From the NCBI GenBank assembly GCA_025964685.1, contig JAOPYG010000009.1:1-64000 (forward strand): 64,000 bases of DNA, written 5' to 3'. Below are positions 18,688 to 27,999 of this stretch, piece after piece. Below the pieces are notes generated by a model. That model was not told the origin of the DNA and searched no databases. It was given only the letters and a program-made list of their open reading frames with translations. The stretch comes from Actinoallomurus sp. GTDB taxonomy: Bacteria > Actinomycetota > Actinomycetes > Streptosporangiales > Streptosporangiaceae. Numbering within the stretch: the first letter of the stretch is position 1; the number at the start of each line of letters is the position of its first letter. Both the position numbers and the translations under genes were made by a program.

Positions 18688-19773
18688 GTGAGCGTTGGCA
18701 CCGACAGGCCCGCGACGGTAGACGTGCGGATCATGACCCGCGCCGAACTCGCCCTCCACGGGGTCCGATCACCGGCGCCCGTCCGGCGGCCGGACGGCGC
18801 GGGCCCCAGCGACGACGGCCACGTCCTGGTCGACGGTGCCAACGCCGCGCTGCCCACCAACCCGCACAGCCCCTACACGGTCCGCGACGGCACGGTCTGG
18901 CTCGGCGAGCAGGACACCGGGATCTCCCTGATCCCCGTACGCCGGCCGAGGTTCTATGACCTCACGACCGCGGACGGTGTGTCGTACGAGCAGATCGCCC
19001 GGCTGCACGGGGCGGACGTGCTCGCCACCACGGTGGTGCAGACCTGCATCCGCTACGCGGAGTCCGAACGCTGCCGCTTCTGCACCATCGAGGAGTCGCT
19101 CCGCTCCGGCGCGACGGTCGCGGCCAAGACCCCGGCGCAGCTCGCCGAGGTCGCCGAGGCGGCGGTCCGGCTCGACGGCGTCCGGCAGATGGTGATGACC
19201 ACCGGCACCACGACCGGCCCCGACCGCGGCGCCCGCGCTCTCGTCCGCTCGGTGCGCGCCGTGCTGGAGGCGGTGCCGGGACTGCCGATCCAGGTGCAGT
19301 GTGAACCCCCCGGCGAGACCTGGATCCGCGCGCTGCGCGAGGCCGGGGCCACCGCGATCGGCATCCACGTCGAGGCGCTGGACCAGAGGATCCGGCGGCG
19401 GTGGATGCCGGGCAAGTCGACCGTCGCGATGGCGGAGTACGAGGCCGCCTGGGACGAGGCGGTGCGCGTCTTCGGGCCCAACCGCGTCTCGACCTACCTC
19501 CTGGTCGGGCTCGGTGAGAACCCGGACGAACTGGTCGAGGGCGCGGGACGGCTCATCGACCGGGGCGTGTACCCGTTCGTCGTGCCGTTCCGCCCGATGG
19601 CCGGCACGCTCGCCGCCCGTGACGGCGTCGGCGCACCCGACGCCGAGGTGCTGCGGTACGTCACCGAGCGCGTGGCCGCGAGGCTGCGGGCCGCGGGGAT
19701 GCGCGGCGCCGACCAGAAGGCCGGCTGCGCCGCCTGCGGGGCCTGCAGCGTGTTGTCCACGGCCGGCGGGTGA
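18688..19773 (+). CDS. MSMEG_0568-family radical SAM protein
   Basis: CIRYAESERCRFC (CX8CX2C) cluster, C-terminal GCAACGACSV Cys motif; Nit1C context. Confidence 0.88.
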   Translation: MSVGTDRPATVDVRIMTRAELALHGVRSPAPVRRPDGAGPSDDGHVLVDGANAALPTNPHSPYTVRDGTVWLGEQDTGISLIPVRRPRFYDLTTADGVSYEQIARLHGADVLATTVVQTCIRYAESERCRFCTIEESLRSGATVAAKTPAQLAEVAEAAVRLDGVRQMVMTTGTTTGPDRGARALVRSVRAVLEAVPGLPIQVQCEPPGETWIRALREAGATAIGIHVEALDQRIRRRWMPGKSTVAMAEYEAAWDEAVRVFGPNRVSTYLLVGLGENPDELVEGAGRLIDRGVYPFVVPFRPMAGTLAARDGVGAPDAEVLRYVTERVAARLRAAGMRGADQKAGCAACGACSVLSTAGG

Positions 19774-19777
19774 GGGC

Positions 19778-21241
19778 GTGTTCCTCGACGGCACTGACAC
19801 CGCGCCGGCACTGATCAAGGACACAGGGGACATCCTGCTCCTGCTCGGCGACCGCAGCACGCTGGCCCGGCAGCCGCGGATCCGCGTCGAGCAGGCCGGC
19901 GACGCGGCCTCGCTCGGCGCCTACCGGGCGCTACGCCGGGCGGTGTTCGTCCATGAGCAGGGCCTGTACGAGCGGCATGACCTCGACGACCGGGACGACG
20001 ATCCGCGCACGCTGGTACTGCTGGCGCGTGACCGCGACGGTGCGGTGGTGGGCGGCGTCCGCCTCGGGCCCGTCGCGGACGGCCCCGACATCGGCTGGTG
20101 GGCCGGTGGCCGGCTGGCGGTGGCGCCCGCCGCCCGCCGGCTCGGCGGTGTCGGCGCGGCACTCGTACGTGCCGCGTGCGCCCGCGCCGAGGCGGAGGGC
20201 GTGCTGCGCTTCGACGCCACGGTCCAGGCACGGGGCGAGGTGCTCTTCACCCGGATCGGCTGGCAGCGGGTGGGTCCGGTGACGGTCGCCGGCGCCCCGC
20301 ACGTGCTCATGCGATGGCCGATCGGCCGGATCGCCGAGCACGCCTCGGCGGCGAAGACGGCCCTCGGCCCGCTGCTGGCGGGGTTCGCCGCCGGAGCGGG
20401 CGCACGGCGGGCCACGCTTGGCGGAGCCGGTTTCGTCGGGGACGACGGTGCCCCGGTGCCCGGCACCGACGTCGTCGCGGCCTGCGACGCGATCGTGCCG
20501 TCCATGGTCGAACGTGACCCGGATTGGGCCGGCTGGTGCTCGGTGCTCGTCAACGTCAACGACCTGTCCGCGATGGGCGCGGCGCCGGTCGGGCTGCTCG
20601 ACGCCCTCGGCGCCCGCGACGCCTCGCACGCCGGCCGGGTCCTCGCGGGACTCCGGCGGGCGGCCGACGCGTACGGCGTGCCCGTGCTGGGCGGCCATAC
20701 CCAGCTCGGTGTACCGGCCGCGCTGTCGGTGACCGCGCTGGGCCGTGCCCGGCATCCGGTGGCGGGCGGCGGCGGCCGCCCCGGGCACGCCGTACGCCTC
20801 ACCGCCGATCTCGGCGGCGCGTGGCGCACCGGCTACCGGGGCCGGCAGTGGGACTCCACCACCCACCGGCGTGCCGATGAGCTCCGGACGCTGGTCGGCG
20901 CCGTGGCCGCGGCCCGTCCGGCCGCCGCCAAGGACGTGTCGATGGCCGGGATCGCCGGCACCCTCGGCATGCTCGCCGAGGCGAGCGGCTGCCGCGCCGT
21001 ACTCGATGTGGCCCGCGTACCCCGTCCGTCCGGCGCGTCGGCCGGGGACTGGCTGACCTGCTTCCCCGGTTTCGCGATGCTCACCGCCGACGATGTGGGC
21101 ACGCTTCCGCTTCCCGCGGGTCCGGCGGCCGGCGCGGAGTGCGGGGAGCTGACCGCAGGACGTGGCGTCGGCCTGCGCTGGCCCGACGGACAGATCACCG
21201 AAGCGGTCACCGGCCCGGTGACCGGAATGGGGACGGCATGA
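19778..21241 (+). CDS. MSMEG_0567/Sll0786-type N-acetyltransferase fused to Sll0787-type AIR synthase-like domain
   Basis: N-terminal GNAT (AVAPAARRLGGVGAALVRAACARAE) and C-terminal PurM-like (VNVNDLSAMGAAPVGLLDALG, VLGGHTQLG); GTG start at 19778. Confidence 0.87.
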   Translation: MFLDGTDTAPALIKDTGDILLLLGDRSTLARQPRIRVEQAGDAASLGAYRALRRAVFVHEQGLYERHDLDDRDDDPRTLVLLARDRDGAVVGGVRLGPVADGPDIGWWAGGRLAVAPAARRLGGVGAALVRAACARAEAEGVLRFDATVQARGEVLFTRIGWQRVGPVTVAGAPHVLMRWPIGRIAEHASAAKTALGPLLAGFAAGAGARRATLGGAGFVGDDGAPVPGTDVVAACDAIVPSMVERDPDWAGWCSVLVNVNDLSAMGAAPVGLLDALGARDASHAGRVLAGLRRAADAYGVPVLGGHTQLGVPAALSVTALGRARHPVAGGGGRPGHAVRLTADLGGAWRTGYRGRQWDSTTHRRADELRTLVGAVAAARPAAAKDVSMAGIAGTLGMLAEASGCRAVLDVARVPRPSGASAGDWLTCFPGFAMLTADDVGTLPLPAGPAAGAECGELTAGRGVGLRWPDGQITEAVTGPVTGMGTA

Positions 21242-22086
21242 CCACCCTTCGTTTGGCCGCTGTCGCCGCCGAGTTCGGCCGTGACCTCGAAGAGGACTTC
21301 GCCACCGTCGAGGGGGTGATCAAGCAGGCAAGGGACCGGGACGTACGGCTCCTGGCGCTGCCCGAGGCCTGCCTCGGCGGCTATCTCCTCAGCCTCGACG
21401 ACAGCGACGACGACGGGGGGCCGCCCCCGCTCGCCGTCGACGGCCCGGAGATCCGCCGGCTCGCGGCGCTCGCCGGCGAGATGACCGTGGTCGCGGGCTA
21501 CTGCGAGGCCGCGGATGACACCCGCTACAACAGCGTCGTCTGCGTCAACGGCGACGGCGTGCTCGGCAACCACCGCAAGGTCCACCAGCCGCTCAGCGAG
21601 GACGCGAACTACTCGTCCGGTGACCGGTTCCACGCCTTCGACACCCCGGTCGGCCGGATCGGCATGATGATCTGTTACGACAAGGCCTTTCCCGAGTCGG
21701 CCCGTGCCATCGCCCTCGACGGCGCCCAGATCGGCGTCTGCGTCTCGGCCTGGCCGGGTGCGAGGACCAACGCGACCGCCGACCTGGCCAAGGACCGCTG
21801 GAAACGCCGCTTCGACCTGTTCGACCGGGCGCGGGCTCTGGAGAACCAGATCGTGTGGGTGTCGGCCAACCAGACGGGCGCCTTCGGAGCTCTGCGCTTC
21901 GTGGGCAGCGCCAAGGTGGTCGACCCCGGCGGGGAGGTCCTCGCCTGCACGGGGCTGGCCGCCGGCGTCGCCGTCGCCGAACTCGACGTCGTCCAGACCC
22001 TGGAGACCGCCCGCCGGTCCATGGGACATCTGCGCGACCGGCGGCCCGACACCTATGCGCCGGCCACCGGAGTGGTCAGCGTATGA
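21238..22086 (+). CDS. Nit1C nitrilase, catalytically complete
   Basis: Triad E43 (LPEACLGGY), K114 (HRKVH), C146 (ICYDKAFPESAR); ATGA overlap with preceding gene. Confidence 0.93.
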   Translation: MTTLRLAAVAAEFGRDLEEDFATVEGVIKQARDRDVRLLALPEACLGGYLLSLDDSDDDGGPPPLAVDGPEIRRLAALAGEMTVVAGYCEAADDTRYNSVVCVNGDGVLGNHRKVHQPLSEDANYSSGDRFHAFDTPVGRIGMMICYDKAFPESARAIALDGAQIGVCVSAWPGARTNATADLAKDRWKRRFDLFDRARALENQIVWVSANQTGAFGALRFVGSAKVVDPGGEVLACTGLAAGVAVAELDVVQTLETARRSMGHLRDRRPDTYAPATGVVSV

Positions 22087-22919
22087 GCCTGGTCCGGATC
22101 GCGGCCGTCGCCGCTCACTTCGGCCGCGACCTGGAGTTCGACCTGGCCCGCATCGCCAAGCTGATCAGCGACGCCCGCCGGGAGGGCGCCGGGCTGCTCG
22201 TCCTGCCCGACGCCGCACTCGGCGGCTACCTCGCCGACCTGGCCCACCCGGACCCCGAGGCGCTGCCGCCCGCGCTCAAGCCGGACGACTCCCTGATCCT
22301 GGACGTCGCCGCGCTGGCCGCCGACATGGTGGTCTGCCTCGGCTACTGCGAGGACGGCGGCGACGAACGCTACAACGCGGCCGTGTGCGTGAGCGGAGAC
22401 GGCGTCCTCGGCCGCCACCGCAAGGTCCACCTTCCGGCCGGCGAGACCACCGCGTACTCCCCCGGCGACCGCTTCGACGCCTTCGACACCCCGGTCGGCC
22501 GGATCGGCATGCTGATCGACTACGACAAGACCTTTCCCGAGTCCGCCCGCAGCCTCGCCCTGGACGGCGCCCAGATCCTCGCCTGCCTGTCGGCCTGGCC
22601 CACGAGCATCACCAACCGCGCACCGCGCATGGCCCAGGACCGGCAGGCGAAGCTCTTCGACCTCTATGACCAGGCGCGCGCCGCCGAGAACCAGGTCGTT
22701 CTCGCCTCCTCGAACCAGACCGGCGCGATGGGCGGCATGCGCTTCCTCGGCCAAGCGAAGGTGGTCGGCCCCGGAGGAGACATCCTCGCCCGTACCTGGT
22801 CCAAGGCCGGCCTCGCGATCGCCGAGCTCGAGGTGGCCGCCGAGATCTCCCGGGCCCGGCGTGTCCTGCGCCATCTGGACGAACGGCGGCCCGCCGCCTA
22901 CCGGAAGACGCCGTCGTGA
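22083..22919 (+). CDS. Nitrilase-fold paralog with substituted catalytic residues (predicted pseudo-nitrilase)
   Basis: Gap-free alignment to preceding nitrilase through the triad: D43 (LPDAALGGY), K114 (HRKVH), D146 (IDYDKTFPESAR). Confidence 0.9.
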   Translation: MSLVRIAAVAAHFGRDLEFDLARIAKLISDARREGAGLLVLPDAALGGYLADLAHPDPEALPPALKPDDSLILDVAALAADMVVCLGYCEDGGDERYNAAVCVSGDGVLGRHRKVHLPAGETTAYSPGDRFDAFDTPVGRIGMLIDYDKTFPESARSLALDGAQILACLSAWPTSITNRAPRMAQDRQAKLFDLYDQARAAENQVVLASSNQTGAMGGMRFLGQAKVVGPGGDILARTWSKAGLAIAELEVAAEISRARRVLRHLDERRPAAYRKTPS

Positions 22920-23992
22920 ACATCGCGCTGCTGAGCTACTCCACCCGGCCGCGCGGCGGCGTCGTGCACACCCTGGCGCTCGCCGAGGCCCTGGCCGCCG
23001 CCGGGCAGGACGTCACCGTATGGACCCTGGGCCGGGGCGGCGACGCCGCCTTCTTCCGCGTGGTCGACCCCGCGGTACGGCAGCGGATCGTCCCCTTCGC
23101 CGACGGGTCGCCGCGGGAGACCGTCGGCGAACGCGTCCAACGCTCGATCGCCGTTCTGCGTGAGGCCTTCGACCCCGGCCCGTACGACATCGTGCACGCG
23201 CAGGACTGCATCAGCGCCAACGCGGTGGGCCGCTGCGTGCGCACGGTCCACCACATCGACCACTTCACCACCCCCGAACTGGCCGCCTGCCACGAACGGG
23301 CCATCACCCGCCCCCACGCGCACATCTGCGTGTCCTCCGCGGTCGCCGGCGAACTCGCCGGCGGGTGGGGCATCAAGGCGACCGTCATCCCCAACGGCGT
23401 GGACCACGAGCGCTTCGCGGCGACCGATCCGGCCGCGCGCGCCCGATGGCGGGACCGGCTCGGCCGCTACGTCCTCACCGTCGGCGGCATCGAACCCCGC
23501 AAGGGCTCGCTGGACCTGCTGGAGGCCTACGCCCTGCTGCGCGACCGTCATCCACGGACCCGGCTGGTCATCGCGGGCGGCGAAACGCTTTTCGACTATC
23601 GCGACTACCGCGCCCGATGGGAGGCGCGAGCGGCCGGGCTGGGTGTCGAACCGGTCGTCCTCGGCCCGGTGCCCGACGACGACCTCCCGCCGCTGGTCGC
23701 CGCCGCCGGCGCGTTCGCGTTCCCCTCCCGCAAGGAGGGCTTCGGGCTGGCCGCCATGGAGGCCCTCGCGGCCGGGGTCCCCCTCGTCGTCCGCGACCTG
23801 CCGGTCCTGCGCGAGGTGTTCGGCCCCGCGGCCCGTTTCGCCGCCACTCCCGAAGCCCTGGCCGGCGAGCTGGGCGAGGCACTCATCGGTGACGACGCGA
23901 TCCGCCGAGCTGCGGGCCGCGACCTCGCCGCCCGCCACACCTGGTCCGCGGCCGCCTCGCGTCACCTGGACTTCTACGCCGGCCTCAGCTGA
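22916..23992 (+). CDS. MSMEG_0565-family glycosyltransferase (GT4-like)
   Basis: VIPNGVDHERF, GGIEPRKGSLDLLEAY, FPSRKEGFGLAAMEALAAGVPLVV; GTGA overlap. Confidence 0.9.
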   Translation: MNIALLSYSTRPRGGVVHTLALAEALAAAGQDVTVWTLGRGGDAAFFRVVDPAVRQRIVPFADGSPRETVGERVQRSIAVLREAFDPGPYDIVHAQDCISANAVGRCVRTVHHIDHFTTPELAACHERAITRPHAHICVSSAVAGELAGGWGIKATVIPNGVDHERFAATDPAARARWRDRLGRYVLTVGGIEPRKGSLDLLEAYALLRDRHPRTRLVIAGGETLFDYRDYRARWEARAAGLGVEPVVLGPVPDDDLPPLVAAAGAFAFPSRKEGFGLAAMEALAAGVPLVVRDLPVLREVFGPAARFAATPEALAGELGEALIGDDAIRRAAGRDLAARHTWSAAASRHLDFYAGLS

Positions 23993-24005
23993 CCTTCGAG
24001 CGAAG

Positions 24006-24820
24006 TCAGCGGCCGCGCAGCCAGGCCGCGAACGCCTCCAGAGCCGGCGCGGGGTCGCAGCGTCCGACGCCGATGCGGAAATGGCCGGCGGGTGTGTCGG
24101 TGAGCGCGGAGCGGTAGATGCTCGCCGGCAGCAGGAGGACACCGGCCTCCTCGACGAGGTTCACGCACATCTTCTCCGCCCCGTCGGCGCCGAGGTAGCG
24201 GGGAAAGGCCACGCAGCCGCCGTCCGGTGCCTACCACTCGAACAGCTCGCCGAACTCGGCGAAGAACGCCGCGAAGGCGCGCAGGTTGGCGGCGATGATG
24301 CCCCGGTTGCGCTCCAGGATCGGCTCGCGCGCCTTGAGCGCGACGCGGGCGAGGATCTCACTCGGCGCGGAGTTACAGATCGTCGTGCAGTGCTTCGCTC
24401 GTTCGAGGCGGGACCGCAGCCGCCGGTCGCGGCAGGCGATCCAGCCGATCCGCAACCCGGGCAACCCCAGCGACTTGGAGGTGACGTTCAGCGACAGCGC
24501 CCGCTCCGACCGGTCCGCGGCCTGCGGCAGCGTGCGGGACGGATCGAGCTCCAGCCCCCGGTAGACCTCGTCGCTGAACAGGTGGATCCCGCGTTCGTCG
24601 CACAGCTCGGCCAGGCGGGCGAAGTCCGCCGCGTCGATGATCTTTCCCGTGTGTACCCGAGCGACCGCGTCCCCCAGGCGTGCCGGTCCTCGGCGTCGGC
24701 AAGCTCGAGCAGCTCGCTCATGGCCATGGTGTGCGCGTCGGACGCGGTCAGGTTGTGGCGGGCGGTGAACTCCCAGCGGGAGAAGTAGGTCTCGAGGCGG
24801 AAGTCCGGCAGCCGGGTCAC
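24006..24820 (-). pseudogene. Degenerate aminotransferase class I/II
   Basis: N-terminus MTRLPDFRLETYFSRWEFTARHNLTASDA..LGYT jumps out of frame to TGKIIDAADFARLAELCDERGIHLFSDEVYRGLE (large internal deletion); in-frame TAG at 24231-24233 between FEW and APDGGCVAFPRY. Confidence 0.85.
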
Positions 24821-25170
24821 GTGTCGCTCCTTTGCGCTTTGAGGTCGGCGAGGAGCGCGTAGACGGTGGACCGCGACGCCTTCAGCGCGCCGGCCACCAT
24901 CGGGACCGCCCGGCGCACGGCGAAGACCCCGGCGTGGTCGAGCTCGGCCAGGACCGCGAGGCGGCCCTCGCGCCCGAGGCGTTCGACGGGGCGTCCGCGG
25001 GTGCGGACGAAGGAGCCGATGATCTCGTGGACGCGCTCGGTCCAGTCCTGTTCGAAAAGCGCCTCGGGATGCGGCGCCGAGGGTGCGGCGCCGAGGGTGC
25101 GGCGAAGCCCGCCAGCAGCGTGGCCGCCTGTTCCAGCGGCGAAGCCCAGTTCGGATCATCAGTTCAGCAT
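24817..25170 (-). pseudogene. Truncated, frameshifted DauR/YheO-type HTH regulator
   Basis: FEQDWTERVHEIIGSFVRTRGRPVERLGREGRLAVLAELDHAGVFAVRRAVPMVAGALKASRSTVYALLADLKAQRSDT in one frame; N-terminal PAS absent; 14-bp duplication breaks frame; TGA overlaps start of aminotransferase. Confidence 0.75.
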
Positions 25171-25329
25171 CCCCGCCACGCCCCATCCGGTCTGTGACGA
25201 TCCACTCGGCGAAGCGGCATTCAAGAACGGGACAAGTCAGCCTAGAATCGGGGCGACCGTGACGCTGGTGGAGGCTGCCGTCCCGGTGCGAGGCCCCGTA
25301 ACCGCCCTGAGCTCCTGATGTGAGCCCGC

Positions 25330-25782
25330 ATGACAGGAGTCGCCATGGCCGCGAAGGCATCGGCACGCCCATACCGGATCCTGCTCGTCGAAGACGATCC
25401 CGCCGACGCGATGCTGGTCGAAGAAGCCCTGATCGACGGCGCGGAAGACCGCTCCCTCGTCCAGGTACCCGACGGTGTCGCCGCGCTGGAGCACCTGCGC
25501 GACCCCGACCGGCCCCGCCCCGACCTCATCGTGCTGGACCTCAACATGCCGCGCATGAACGGCGCCGAGATGTTGAAGATCCTGAAAGACGACGAAGAGC
25601 TCCGAGCCATTCCGGTGGTCATCCTCACGACGTCCGCGGCGAACGAGGACATCTCCGCCGCCTACGCGACCCACGCGAGCGCCTACGTCGTCAAGCCCGT
25701 CAACCTGGACGACTTCATCAACGCGGTACAGAACATCGACACCTTCTACCGCGAGCTCGCCGAGCATCTCCCCAACGACTGA
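25330..25782 (+). CDS. CheY/Rcp1-like response regulator
   Basis: LLVEDDPADAMLVEEAL, LDLNMPRMNGAEML, YVVKPVNLDDF. Confidence 0.92.
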   Translation: MTGVAMAAKASARPYRILLVEDDPADAMLVEEALIDGAEDRSLVQVPDGVAALEHLRDPDRPRPDLIVLDLNMPRMNGAEMLKILKDDEELRAIPVVILTTSAANEDISAAYATHASAYVVKPVNLDDFINAVQNIDTFYRELAEHLPND

Positions 25783-25812
25783 CGCCCGGCCCCCTGGAAC
25801 CGTGGAGGAGCA

Positions 25813-26313
25813 GTGCTGCAACCGGCGATCACCGGCGAGAAGAGGGCGCTCCTCTCGGCCCTGACCAACCAGCGCGATCACGTCCTCGGGATCGTGGACG
25901 GCCTCCCCGACGAGGCGCTGCGCCGGCCGGTCCTCGCCTCCGGCTGGACGTGCCTCGGACTGGTACGGCATCTCGCGCTCGACGTCGAGCGGTTCTGGTT
26001 CCGCGCCGTCGTCGCCGGGGAGAAGGTCGAGCTGGAGTCCGATGACGGCGCCTGGCAGGTCCCCTCCGACATGGCGGCCCAGGCGGTGTTCGACCTGTAC
26101 ACCCGGGAGACGGAGCTCGCGAACGCCGTCATCGCCGGGGCCGATCTGGACGCCGCACCGGCCTGGTGGCCCGAGGAGCTCTTCGGTGACCAGCCCTCCC
26201 GTACGCTGCGGGAGACCGTCCTGCATGTGATCACCGAGACCGCGTGCCACGCCGGTCACCTCGACGCGGTGCGCGAGCTCATCGACGGCAGGACGTGGCT
26301 GGTCCTGACCTGA
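25813..26313 (+). CDS. DinB/DUF664-family protein
   Basis: 166 aa; ASGWTCLGLVRHLALDVERFWF, ETACHAGHLDAVRELIDG. Confidence 0.85.
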   Translation: MLQPAITGEKRALLSALTNQRDHVLGIVDGLPDEALRRPVLASGWTCLGLVRHLALDVERFWFRAVVAGEKVELESDDGAWQVPSDMAAQAVFDLYTRETELANAVIAGADLDAAPAWWPEELFGDQPSRTLRETVLHVITETACHAGHLDAVRELIDGRTWLVLT

Positions 26314-26340
26314 CCCACCGGCTGCCGGTGTCGGCCCGGC

Positions 26341-27999
26341 TCAGTCGCTTTCGGCGCGCTCGGACTCCTGCGCCGGCTCGGCGGCGGGCAGCGTGAAGGT
26401 GATCCGCGTGCCGGGCGTGTGCGACGCGTCGATGGCGATGGTGCCGCGGTGGTACTCCACGATCTTCTTGCACATCGCCAGGCCGATTCCCGTACCCGGA
26501 TATGCCTCGCGGGTGTGCAGCCGCTGGAAGATGACGAAGACCCGTTCGGTGTACTCCGGACCGATGCCGATGCCGTTGTCGGTCACCGCGAGATGCCAGG
26601 TGTCGTCGTCCCGGACCGCGGACACGTGGATCTCGGGCTCCCGGTCGGGCGAGCGGAACTTCACGGCGTTCGACAGCAGGTTCTGCAGCAGGAGGCCGAG
26701 CTGGCTGGGATCCCCGGTGATGGTGGGCAGCGGGTCATGGGAGAGGTGAACGCCGGACTCCTCGATGGCGATGCTCAGCGTGTCGGCCGTGGTGGCGTAG
26801 ATCTTCTCAAGGTCGACGTCCACGCGGGACTCGTGAAGGCGACCGACGCGGGAGAACTGCAGGAGGTCGTTGATGAGGGTCTGCATGCGGTTCGCACCCT
26901 CGATGGCGAAGTCGATGTACTGGTTGGCTCGCTCGTCCAGCTCTGAGCTGTAGCGGCGGCGGAGCATCTGGCTGAAGCTCGCGACCTTCCGCAGCGGCTC
27001 CTGCAGGTCGTGGGAGGCGACGTAGGCGAACTGCTCCAGCTCGGCGTTGGAGCGTTGCAGGTCGGCGGCCTGGGCCGCCAGCCGCTCACGCGCCTCGCCG
27101 GAGAAGACGAGCTCTTCGGTGAGACGCCGCCGCATCGCCTCGACGGCGACCGCCACCTGCCGCAGGTCGGCGGGGCCGTGGCCGGCGATCGGATGGTCGA
27201 AGTCACCGGCGGCGACCTGCCCGGTGTCGGTGGCGAGCCGCTCGAGTGGCGTGGTGACCCCCCGACGCAACCCGACGAACACCAGCCCGGCGATGACGAG
27301 GATCACCGCCGCGATGCCGAGGAAGATGACGTCGCGTTCGACGCGGACCGCGTCGAGGTCGGCGCGTCCGGCGTCGCGGGCCTCTTCCAGATGCCGCTGC
27401 TGCGTGGCCATGGCGGCGCGCAGAGAGTCGAAGTCGGCCTTGCCCTCGGCCGCCTGCCGGGCGGCGAGCCCCGTCACCGCGTCGCCCTTGCGGGCCGCGA
27501 TGGGGGTGGCGACGTGGTCCTGCCAGATCTGCGCGCGCTGCAGCACCGTGGCCAGGTCCGTGCGCTCTCGCGCCCCTTTCGTCACGGACCCGAGCGTGCG
27601 CAGTGCGGCCTGTTCCTGTGCCTTGCCCTCGGCGTAGGGGCTGAGGAAGTCGGCGCGGCCCGTCAGTCCGTAGCCGCGGATGCCCGTCTCCTGGTCCAGC
27701 ATGGCGGCCTCGAACCGGATCGAGGCGACCAGCACCGAGGACTCACGGTCGACCACCTGGTCGGTCACCGTACCGGCGTGTTTCAGCACCCAGACTCCGA
27801 GAAGACCGAGGACGGCCAGCACCGCCAGCGCCACGCCGACGCCGATCTGCAGCCAGCGCCGCGTCGTCCAGCGGGACCATGCTCCTGATCCGGGGAGCTG
27901 TGCGCTTGCCTGCGGGACGCGATCCTGGCCGCCGTCCTCGGCCGGCGTCCGCTCGCTCCGGGCGATCTCGGCGAGGGATGAGGACGGTTCCGGGGCCAT
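26341..27999 (-). CDS. Sensor histidine kinase (CHASE3-HAMP-HisKA-HATPase)
   Basis: VASHDLQEPLRKVASFSQMLRRRY H-box; DNGIGIGPEYTERVFVIFQRLHTREAYPGTGIGLAMCKKIVEYHRG. Confidence 0.92.
   Translation of the reverse strand: MAPEPSSSLAEIARSERTPAEDGGQDRVPQASAQLPGSGAWSRWTTRRWLQIGVGVALAVLAVLGLLGVWVLKHAGTVTDQVVDRESSVLVASIRFEAAMLDQETGIRGYGLTGRADFLSPYAEGKAQEQAALRTLGSVTKGARERTDLATVLQRAQIWQDHVATPIAARKGDAVTGLAARQAAEGKADFDSLRAAMATQQRHLEEARDAGRADLDAVRVERDVIFLGIAAVILVIAGLVFVGLRRGVTTPLERLATDTGQVAAGDFDHPIAGHGPADLRQVAVAVEAMRRRLTEELVFSGEARERLAAQAADLQRSNAELEQFAYVASHDLQEPLRKVASFSQMLRRRYSSELDERANQYIDFAIEGANRMQTLINDLLQFSRVGRLHESRVDVDLEKIYATTADTLSIAIEESGVHLSHDPLPTITGDPSQLGLLLQNLLSNAVKFRSPDREPEIHVSAVRDDDTWHLAVTDNGIGIGPEYTERVFVIFQRLHTREAYPGTGIGLAMCKKIVEYHRGTIAIDASHTPGTRITFTLPAAEPAQESERAESD

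Noticed and set aside
25813-26313. DinB-family gene as the missing maleylpyruvate isomerase of the gentisate cluster
   Set aside because: About 9 kb from the cluster, next to a response regulator, and looks like the DUF664 subgroup and not an MDMPI-type two-domain enzyme.
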